Origin: Hydrangea macrophylla | Taxonomy: Eukaryota; Streptophyta; Magnoliopsida; Cornales; Hydrangeaceae | Assembly: GCA_033977485.1 (NCBI GenBank) | Contig: CM066992.1 | Coordinates: 105,759,450 to 105,823,449 of the forward strand | Direction of reading: 5' to 3' | Length of the DNA: 64,000 bases | Part shown: positions 55,571 through 64,000 of the stretch, piece after piece | Layout of the letters: every line of letters starts with the position of its first letter | Numbering within the stretch: position 1 is the first letter of the stretch | Position numbers and translations under genes: made by a program | The notes under the pieces: generated by a model | What the model was told of the DNA's origin: nothing | Seen by the model: the letters and a program-made list of their open reading frames with translations, nothing else | The model's database searches: none

Positions 55571-56519
55571 CAATGTTGATGAGTGTTTCCCTTTCTAATA
55601 TATAATTGTGCCATTTGTATTGGGAGTATATATAGTTAGTGATAGTTTATTTTAGGGTTATCTTGTATTTTCCTTACAAGAACAAGTTGTAGTTCTCTTC
55701 TCTTTCTTAGGTTTTCCCTTTCCTTCAGCATTTACTCCTTCTCCTACTTCTTATTTATGTGTAATTAGTTCTAGAGAAAGAAGATTTTATTTGTATTTTG
55801 GATACATTGAAGCTTGCCTTGGTTGTTGAAAGTATTTATTGAAGCTCTCTTGCATTAATGATGATTTCTTGGTATTGGTATCATTTCTCTCCCCCTCTTT
55901 AATATTTATGTTGTTACTACCATGAGTAGCTAGACTATGCACCATTGGACCCATTTGAGCTCTCATGTAGGATTTTCATATTTTTGTAGCATTTCTAGGG
56001 TTCATTTGTGTAAGGTTTTAAATTCTAGGACTTCAACTATGATGGCAAGCATTATAATTTGTTCCCCCCTCCATGTATTTCATTGAAGTTTTATCTAGCA
56101 TTGTAGGTTGACAACCACATGGTTTGATAATTTACCTCAATGGAGTTTTCTACCTTAGAATATACTACAAACATGAAATCAATTTGTTGCATGGTCCAAG
56201 GAGGGGGAATGCTCCCCAACCTCTATCTTTCCCTTTTCAAAATCCCAATCCATCATACTTGTCTTTAATTAAATCTCACTTCTCAGTTTAAATTAGCCAT
56301 TGTAGTATAATAGTTGTTAATTGAAATCCCCCCAAAAGATGAAAAGTCATAGTTTCCTTCTTTTTCCTTGCATTACAAATGGTTACTAAGCTTCGAAAAT
56401 CGTTGTGGACTCAACACCCTAATTCCAATATTACATATGGTTATAACAAGAACTTGATTTTGACGGAATCAATTATCCTGTGTTTGGAACGTGCCCGGAT
56501 ATAGGTTCCGGATAATAAC

Positions 56520-56800
56520 TAAATTATTATCCTGAAGGGAAAAAAAAATCTGAAAATGAAAATAAAAATTTTAAAAAATAAAAATTAAAAAATAACGGAC
56601 TAGAAAAAAAAAGTAGATCTGAAGGAAAAAAAAGGGGGATTTGAAAAAAAAAATGGTAAATCTAAAAATGAAAAAAAGAAAAGAAAAAGAAAGGATCTAG
56701 AAGAAAAAAAAACAAAACGGATCTGAGAGTGAAAAAGACAAAAATAAATAAATAAATAAATAAAACAAAAGAGATCTAGAAAAAAAAATTGTCCCAAGAA
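56520..56800. repeat. A-rich low-complexity tract
   Basis: About 280 bp dominated by runs of A with repeated 'gatctgaa/gatctaga' words and (AAAT)n. Minus-strand Phe-rich frames here are not genes. Confidence 0.85.
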
Positions 56801-56853
56801 GTTATCTCAAACTTCTAATTCCACCTCATATCCCCCCTCCCATGGGTTAGAAT

Positions 56854-57952
56854 TAGGACTGTTAAAAAAATCGGAAAACCAGACTGATCGATTGAAATCG
56901 ACCGAACCAGACCGTTTTGGTCAGTCTTTTGGTCAATCGGTCGGCTGTCGGTTTTTAGGTCTAAGAAAAATCAATGTTCGGTAGGGGTGGGCAAACAGTC
57001 CATTCGGTTTCGAACCGAAAACTTCGGTTCGGGTTGGGAATTTCGATACCGGAATCTGAACTGAAATAAACTTCAAAAATATTGTTCGGTTTCGAAATTT
57101 AAGTTTGAGTTCGGTTCGAAACTTCAGGCTGAAATTCAACCGATTTTTTTTTTATTTTTTTATTATATAGTAATACCATACCGAATGTTCAAATCTAAAA
57201 CAATAGACCAAACAACAAATCTAAAACAAAAGGAGGACCCAATTAAAACCAATCCAAATCAAAATTAAAACATAGGCCAACTACATAGTCTAAATTGGAG
57301 AGAGAGAAAATGATTGTGGTACCTCTGTTAGAGACAGATGAGAGAATGAGACTGAAAGTTAAGTTAGTTTAGGCTTTAGCCATAATTTTGGAAAATTGTC
57401 CTTTCTATGTTTAAAAAAACTTCAAAAATTCGGTTCAGATTGAAAAATCCTACCGAAAACTGAACTGTACTTATAAGTTTGGTTCGGTTTCAAACCGGAA
57501 ACCGAACTTACTTTGGTTCGAATTCGAACCGAACTGAAATGGTTTGAAACTTCAGTTTTGGTTCGAAAGTTTGGTTGGTCCGAAGTGTGCCCACCCCTAA
57601 TGTTCGGTTCGGTTGGCATTTCTAATAGACCGACACCGACCAAAATCGACCGAACTATACATACAGTTACGACTTAGGAGAGTTCTACATTTGAATAAGT
57701 ACTAAAATAGTCACGTGAGTTGGTGGCCTTATGTATTGAGCCGTGTAAATGTGTAAATGAATTGATTAAAGTGACTAAACAGTCATTAAAGAGTCTAACA
57801 TTCATTAAATGTATTGAGTCGTTTGAGTGTATTGGGGACCATGAGTCAATGCATGTGGAGCCTCTTTTTACTCACCACCTAGAGATTAGGAAACTTTAAC
57901 TTGTACTCTTTTTTTTAGCTGAGAAATACTCTCACTGTCTCTTTATTCTCTC

Positions 57953-58004
<52 letters not shown>

Positions 58005-58633
58005 GACAATGCAACTAAGGTTTTTAAAACCATCCATTACCTCTCACTTTGCCTCCACCACGATCTATCACCGCCACCACTAGATCTCCACCTCCACGAC
58101 GATCTCCACCACCTTTGCATAATCAACCAAGATGATCTCCACTGCCATGACGATCTCCACGATGATCTCTTTCTTTTTTCTTTCTTTTCCTCTTTATTTT
58201 CTTGAATCGCCTCTGCTTTCCTTTCTCTCGATCTTGCACCTTTCTTCGTATCAAATTTCTAGGTTAGGTTTTGGTCTGTTTTTCTTTTTTTGTTGGATTT
58301 GTAAACTTAGGGATTTTGAAAGATTTTCAATTTTGATTTAATGATTTAAAAATGTTCTTGAAATATGTTCATAGATTAGATTTGAAACATGTTCTTATTT
58401 TCTTATTTCATTTGAAAATCAAACATGAAATTTTGAATTAGAGATATTCAATTTCTTGTCTTCCTTTTTCCCCTTCTTCCTTCCAAATTGCTTTCTAGGC
58501 CCCACCCCGAAGCAAATTGAAACCCCGATTGAAACCGACCATCCCCGAAATCGAACCAAATCAACCATTAAACGGTCAGTTCGATGGGAAAAGTTACAAA
58601 TACCTCGACCGAAACCAACCGAGTATACCCCTA
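56854..58633. mobile_element. 1780-bp hAT-type element, middle level of the nest
   Basis: The left end TAGGACTGTTAAAAAAATCGG and the right end ccgagtataccccta are weak inverted copies. The target duplication gttagaat / gttagatt (56846-56853, 58634-58641) matches 7 of 8. Subterminal regions repeat accgaccgaacc words on both sides. A (CT)n tract lies at about 57957-57998. No transposase is present. Confidence 0.7.
56982..57599. mobile_element. 618-bp hAT-type MITE, innermost level
   Basis: The ends TAGGGGTGGGCAAAC and gtgcccaccccta are inverted copies. The 8-bp target duplication atgttcgg (56974-56981, 57600-57607) is perfect. The flanks of the interior iterate ttcggttcgaaccgaa words; the centre is AT-rich. 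Confidence 0.95.
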
Positions 58634-58641
58634 GTTAGATT

Positions 58642-59236
58642 TATTGCACTCTTCATGGGATAAAAACCTAGTTTAGGACTATTTATCATGTTTGATAGGG
58701 CCACCAAATGCTGGATATGATAAAGGTTATATGTCTCTTATCCTGACCACCAAAAATGTTTAGGGGTTGTGTTATGGTAATTAAATTAGGGAATTCTCTC
58801 TGTCCGGGAAAAAAATTAAGGAACTTTTATTGTGTTGTACGTGGTTTTGCATAGACTTGTACAGAATGCTTAGAACTCCCTAGACTTAAGGGAGTCATTG
58901 AATTCTCTAGAGTCTTTTAGAGACTTGTACATAATATTATAAGTAGGGAGACCTTCTAGAAAGATTACATTAGTAGGAGGTCCAAAACTTCTAAAATATT
59001 ATCATGAGCTTTTATTCCATTGGTTGATCGCCCCTTATATAAATCCTGGCCATTGATCGTACTAATCATTATTTATAAGTAAGGTGACCTTCATCAAACT
59101 TATTCAAGAATTATAAAGTTTCTCAAGAAAAAAAATATGCTTCGGAGAATTGTACAGATTTTTGATTGAGTAGTAAAAAGCACATACTTATGTGCTTCTC
59201 TACTTCTTCATATCTCTTTTACTGGATCCGCCACTG
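58642..59236. other. Non-coding right part of the large hAT-like element
   Basis: Contains ctagacttaagggagtcat- and agagacttgtac-type repeated phrases, but no gene. Confidence 0.5.
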
Positions 59237-59568
59237 TACACAATGTCTCCAACATCTGGACCAAGAGCCAATGAGTCGAATGAGTCTACTATGAGTTAAA
59301 TCATATGAACACTAGTATCTGTCTATATAATGTCTGTAATCAAAACAACCTATAATAGAAAGAGAAAGCACCCAAAATATAACAGTAAGAGAAAGCACCC
59401 AAAAGATAAGAGTAAGAAAAAACAAGGGTGTGTGAACTCTGTTGGAAATATAATTTGAAATTTCTAAAATATTTTAGAATAATCTTGGTGAAGTAATGGT
59501 TAGTAGATGGTGGTTAGTAGTTTATGATTGTCTAGAATAATCGTGGTTAATAATTTATAGTTAGACAC

Positions 59569-60335
59569 ATGAGGATCCCTGTAGCCAGAGCATACATATT
59601 CCGTTTCTTTCTCGTCTACGGCCTCACCAGTTTGTATGTTATTGCCTGGTATCAGTTCGTGTTTAGACACTTCGACAATGACAATGTCCAGGAGTATGCA
59701 GTACCCTATTTTGGAGTCTCCGTTGGTATCTTTTGTTTAATTGTTCGTGTTACCACGTTGCTTCTGCATCAATACAGCCTCCTCATTCAAGCATTCATCC
59801 ATCACATTGTTGAACGAGGTGGATGGTTGATCATTCTTACCTATTTTGGCATCCACTACTATACACATTTGACCACAGCAGGTGGATTACTAGGCATCGG
59901 TGCGATTGCATCTGCCTTAGTCAGCATTCTATCCTACATAGAGCTATTTGCCCTTCGCGGTGATGCCAGAGTTGTAGGGACCATTGTTTTAGCGGAGACC
60001 GGTGCAACAATTATATCCCTATGGAATGGAGGCTTCAGAGTATCAGCAGGCATCACACTTATTCCTTTGTTGATTTCTCTCCTTATGGCGATGGTATTTT
60101 TCCATCCCATTATTGTTTCTAATTTGTTTTTTTTTTTTTTTTTCTATTTTTCTCTTTATTTTTTGTTTTCTTCTTATACAAAGTGAATATTTGTGTGTTC
60201 ATTTTTTTTTTCTTTTGTCTTTCAAGGAAGTTGTTCAAAGAGGTAGGGTACTTCGATCTTGAGTTAGTTGCTATAGATGTTGGAGCTGGAGATGCAGATG
60301 CTGGAGCAGCTGGAGATGTTGGAGACATTGTGTAG
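59569..60335 (+). CDS. Unrecognised multi-pass membrane protein, two exons
   Basis: Exon 1 is 59569-60093; a phase-0 GT-AG intron 60094-60230 contains a long T run; exon 2 is 60231-60335. The product is 209 aa. Hydrophobic segments at about 8-28, 45-67, 82-101, 104-128, 135-151 and 157-175 suggest five or six membrane spans. A short acidic Gly/Ala/Asp tail (AGDADAGAAGDVGD) ends the protein. I do not recognise the family. Codon use and the sustained hydrophobic pattern argue for real coding origin. The ATG is the first in the frame. Phrases TGTTGGAAAT at 59440 and 60344, and an inverted ggtggttag-type block on both sides, suggest that degraded retrotransposon LTR pieces flank it. It may be a captured or relic gene; no promoter could be assigned. 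Confidence 0.55.
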
Positions 60336-60820
60336 CAGGAGTTTGTTGGAAATTTTGGATACTCAAAAATATTTTCTTATATTATATTCCAAAAGAGACT
60401 TCTTAAAATATATTTCATATGGCCTTAACCATTTTTCTTGACACGCATTACACTACCCATATCATCCTTTAATACTTTCCACTGAACATTCTAGAAATAC
60501 AATTAATTCACCTAGGAATACAAGACAACCATCAAACTGCTAACCACCACCTACTAATACCACCTCTTAATTTGAAATTTTCTAATTTCCAAATTTATGT
60601 TGCTCTTCTATCTTGAACATGGAAACGCATTAAACCTTTTGAAAATTGCAACCATCTTTTCTATCTCCATGGATGTGCAGGGCTTCATTTTCACCTTCTT
60701 CCTAATGCTCCAAATTTTCTTCTTCACACGAGCTTGTAGTCGATCTTCATGCTACTTAAGCTTCACTTTAATTATCCTCGGCTTTTTAAATTTTTATAGT
60801 ACTTTTCTGCTAGCTCTTTT

Positions 60821-60990
60821 TGTCATGCCCTTGAACTACACAAACGATTCCAGGACACGTGGCATACTACCAAGGCAAGTTCTAAGTCATTAAAGTTCCA
60901 AAAAAACACATTAGTAAAAGTTTTGACTCATGAACTCAATACATTTTGAACATTTTCAAAGGGCTTTCTGACAAAAAAATATTTTGTGTG
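60821..60990 (-). mobile_element. Fragment of a gypsy LTR 3' end, minus orientation
   Basis: Starts TGTCATGCCCTTGAAC, whose inverse ends ...GGGCATGACA. It contains ggacacgtggcatactaccaaggc, the inverse of the terminal block shared by the LTRs at 17672 and 41438. The rest of the LTR is missing. Confidence 0.8.
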
Positions 60991-61615
60991 CTCTTGTGTG
61001 CAATACCCAAGTGTAGGTAGACGTGCAAGTAGTACTGGATAAAACCAGGTCGATCCCACAGAGAAGGTTATAAACTAGTTACTTAGATTAAACTCAAAAA
61101 GAAAATAAAATTCAGAACTTAAGATAAGGTGTAGAACACGAAGTTCCACAATTAACAACTATGAAATTAAAGCAACTAAATTAAACTACTAATTAACTAA
61201 GGCAATTATTAAAAAGGTTTTACTTTTATTAAAAGGGAACGTTGGGATCACACGAATCTACAGTAACCTTGCCATCTACCATGCAGTTACATTAAGCTCT
61301 ATGGAGTACGTCACTCTACAGTACTCCGTATTTTCTAAAGATAAAGACTCAATAGTCCTTTCATGGCCGGGACTATATCATCACAGTTGATTTAAAAATA
61401 CATGAAGGCGGTTTAAAACAATAGTCAAGACTCGCACTCTGAATGGTGTTAGCATTCCAAGTGGTTTGCAAAAGTTATTGAAGAAAAATGCCTTAAGGCT
61501 TAAAGTTAAGAAACTGTTTTGACAAACTGAGCATATAGGGACAGTTTGATAACAAATCTCAAAAACAGAAAGTCTAGGAATACGGCAAAGGACCAACCCA
61601 AGAATCTGAAGGTTT

Positions 61616-61730
61616 GATCGATCGATGAGCTTTCGATCGATCGAACATCATCATCTCTCAATCGATCAAAATGTCTTCGATCGCTTGACTGTATCTCTGT
61701 TTCGATCGATCGAACTAACGTCGATCAATC
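61616..61730. repeat. Array of CGATCGATCG palindromes
   Basis: Six copies, some decayed, are centred near 61621, 61638, 61663, 61680, 61707 and 61725. Spacing alternates about 17 and 25-27 bp, a period of about 43-44 bp. Confidence 0.88.
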
Positions 61731-62237
61731 AAACTCAGGTTTTATACTGTTGCATGGCAGAGGCTGGAGATCACTGTTTCATCGTGATCTCCCAACTCTG
61801 AGACTACTCAGACATGGTCTGGAGTGTCACAGATTTGTTTTTAACGTGAATATTCATTAAGGTCTTGTTTGGTTGTGATTTAAACATGCAAACTACAAAA
61901 AAAAAAACTATGGATTCATACCAAACTAACAAGCAACACTACAATTATTCTACTTGTAATATGAAAATCTACTAACAGAATGTAAACAATCAATAAAACG
62001 AAACCTGAATGAAAGGAACACTTGTATTAAAATTGAAATCACCAAGCAATCAATGTAGAATCCGAGATTAACCTACAAAAACAAGCAAACTCTATGTCTC
62101 TCTCTATGTAAACTGTGAAAACCAAAGTTGGGCGTCCTTCTGGACGTGTTCATAACTAATATATATAGAAATTCCTAAGGCTAGGGTTACAATAATCATT
62201 TCTGCTGCGTGCGCGTAAATTATGATAAAAGGCATGT

Positions 62238-62345
62238 TTGATCGATCGAACTTCCTTCGATCGCTTGAACGTTAGAAATTCTCGAGCTCTTTAAATGTCT
62301 TAGATCGATCGAACACTCAATCGCTTGAGTTTCTTCGATCGCTTG
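62238..62345. repeat. Second CGATCGATCG palindrome cluster
   Basis: Copies near 62240, 62257, 62302, 62318 and 62335, again in close pairs 16-17 bp apart. Confidence 0.8.
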
Positions 62346-62640
62346 AACTCCACTTTTCATCTTGAATTACCTTGCTCATAATCAAGCTTTCCTTTTTATC
62401 CTGTTATTCATTTCTTCACACAGCAAAATAGTGATCTGCACAAATAAGAGCTAAAACAACTCGACTTATCATAAATTTGTCACATTGTATATAAACTAGC
62501 ATTGTAGTACAAATTGCAGATATAATAGGGAGTTGTAAACTAAATCAGTATATTTCTTTGTTTTAGCGCAGTTGTATTTTACAAATACCCCCGCTTGTCA
62601 CAACCACCAACTAGCTTATTGCTAGTCCCTAGCGATAAAG

Positions 62641-64000
62641 CGAAAATGAAACAAGCTAAACTACTACTACAACAACTAGAAAAAGATTAAATAAACTAAA
62701 ACAAATTAACTTAACTAGAAAGAGATAACTCCTAACTCACTTTTGCAGGAATCGCGGATGCATCTAGCAAATGCAACAAGCCATTAAAACCTTAGGTTCC
62801 CCCTAGTGGGCGAGTGTTGTCTCGTGAGGGTTTACAGTGAATATACCCACAAAATTCTCCATTTTAAGTTCATAAAGATATAGGAAAACTTTTAAACACT
62901 CCCTCCTATTCAATTGCTAATTCAGCTCTACAAAGATATATCAGTCTCAAACAAACCATGAAAGAAATTCACATGCTCATCATGCCACCAAGATAGATAT
63001 AACATATGAATCACATCCATGCATCTGTGTATGTGTGTGAAGTTAAGAGCTATGCATCAAACCTTATTTAGAATTATTTAGACAATTGTACCTCTAGAGC
63101 TCGTAGTTTCAACTCAATTCTCACATTAGTTTACACTCAAAAAGGAATATCTCATAGAAACTTGTTTAATAATGATCGTACGTTGTATGAAAGCTTTGAT
63201 AGGAGTGATATTCTGGTTACTAATGCTTTCATACGTGACTCTATGAAAAATGAACATTTAAAGTGTATAGTCTCACGAATAGAATACTACTTACTAGAGG
63301 AGCAAAATACCGTGGATAACTCAATTTACACATTCATGTTCAAACCAATTCGTTAAGAATCATTAAGACTTTAAATTTTTGGTTTTTATATGGTAGCTGA
63401 AGATGATGAGAGAAATAATGTGTCTTAGTATGTGATGAAGTCTATCTCCTCATTTAATTCCTTTCACATCTCCAACCAACTTCCATTCTTTGCATATGCT
63501 TCTTTTCTCTTTTTTTTTTTTTTAACATACACTCCCTTTTCACATCCAAGCGTTTCCTATCTTCTTTATTTTATTATATATATATATATATATATATATT
63601 TAATGCTTCCCACAACTACTCTTCTCCCACCACATACTTTGACAATTTATTTATATCAGGAATCCATTGGGTCAAGGTATAAGATCAGATGTTTGTATTC
63701 TCGTAATAGACTTGGAAATATTGAATCAATGTTGGGTTAAAAACAAAATGGTTTCTTGGATAAAGGTAAAGGGCTATGTATAGATTACGGAATGGGTAGC
63801 GATGGCTTAAATCATTATCTTAATTCCTTAGTTTTAGCATTTCAGTATTCATTGAGTTTAGTTGGTAGATCCTAATGTTATCCTCTAATAAGCAGCCAAA
63901 ATGAAAAATTAATCGAGACTATTTCAACGAACTTTTAAAAGCATAATCAAGAAAAATAGTTCAAATTTATGTGACAATTCCTCAGAACGAAGATTGGATC
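62641..64000. other. Non-coding tail of the window
   Basis: No gene or element end could be supported. A T run lies at 63510-63523 and a (TA)n run at about 63574-63599. Short frames (for example 63162-63356) have no domain. Confidence 0.5.

Larger units (their letters stand above)
54936..59236. mobile_element. 4301-bp hAT-like element hosting two nested hAT elements
   Basis: The ends CAGGGGTGGATC and gatccgccactg pair as short inverted repeats. The perfect 8-bp target duplication is tacacaat (54928-54935, 59237-59244). After removing the nested element at 56854-58633 about 2.5 kb remains. That part has no transposase frame, but includes a palindrome array (55391-55570) and an LTR-like TATA region (gtatatatagttag near 55626). 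Non-autonomous or a heavily rearranged chimera. Confidence 0.8.
54781..59437. repeat. Direct repeat of about 150 bp (54781-54923 and 59270-59437)
   Basis: Both copies contain gaatgagtctactatgag-like text, then aaatcatatgaacactagt, tgtctatataatgtc and aatataacagtaagagaaag in order. The right copy has extra units of the 'agagaaagcacccaaaa' phrase. The large hAT element sits at the end of the left copy, so the copies were originally only about 180 bp apart. Confidence 0.85.
60991..62640. repeat. Unclassified retrotransposon-like repeat with palindrome clusters
   Basis: Text such as aaaccaggtcgatcccacag and ctagcttattgctagtccct has the look of non-coding parts of plant gypsy elements. No ends or domains were found. 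Two CGATCGATCG clusters are annotated separately. Confidence 0.4.

Noticed and set aside
60597..60893. 98-codon hydrophobic frame
   Set aside because: Overlaps a gypsy LTR end and an AT-rich flank; the hydrophobicity comes from T-rich sequence.

Overview
The window is nuclear DNA of a flowering plant, probably a eudicot. It is AT-rich, its genes have GT-AG introns, and it is packed with plant transposons of the MULE, hAT, Ty3/gypsy and Ty1/copia groups plus SINEs. I see only one conserved host gene: a minus-strand four-exon gene (9309-14219) for the regulatory subunit of mitochondrial NAD-dependent isocitrate dehydrogenase. A second candidate host-like gene at 59569-60335 encodes an unrecognised multi-pass membrane protein. 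A broken fragment of a SLY1-type Sec1/Munc18 gene lies at 31445-31795.

Layout. 1-6158: right-hand part of an autonomous-type MuDR-like element (MULE-1), with a palindrome-rich leader, a transposase gene broken by stop codons, and a convergent small gene for a GRF-type zinc-finger protein. 6282-7396: two small DNA-transposon derivatives. 9309-14219: the IDH gene, with transposon remnants in its introns. 14411-15209: a foldback element carrying two nested elements, just upstream of IDH. 15353-16706: SINE-like and MITE-like units. 17672-26824: a complete, apparently very young Ty3/gypsy chromovirus-type retrotransposon with 2200-bp LTRs, a 5-bp target duplication and an open 1502-codon gag-pol. 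28482-33072: a SINE, a 1.25-kb foldback MULE, the SLY1 remnant and a MITE. 34241-39909: a complete second MULE (MULE-2, FAR1/Jittery-like) with ~470-490 bp terminal inverted repeats and a 9-bp target duplication; it again pairs a broken transposase with an intact convergent GRF zinc-finger/coiled-coil/membrane-anchor gene. 40107-54572: a nest of hAT MITEs, two solo gypsy LTRs, a putative Tat-type LTR with gag remnants, and a copia solo LTR inside a MITE. 54936-59236: three hAT-type elements nested inside one another. 60821-64000: an LTR fragment and unclassified repeats.

Two patterns go beyond routine annotation. (1) Both MULEs, which belong to different transposase lineages, carry a convergent second gene for a small GRF zinc-finger protein with a C-terminal hydrophobic anchor. 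In both, that gene is open while the transposase is damaged. (2) At least five sequence-unrelated repeat regions carry arrays of short palindromes with a TCGA core (GTCGAC, ATCGAT, CGATCGATCG, GATCGATCC, TCGACCGGTCGA). The palindromes are set about two helical turns apart and pair into units of about 44 or 73 bp. Element boundaries were established by reading target duplications directly. Family assignments rest on recognised motifs, not on database searches.
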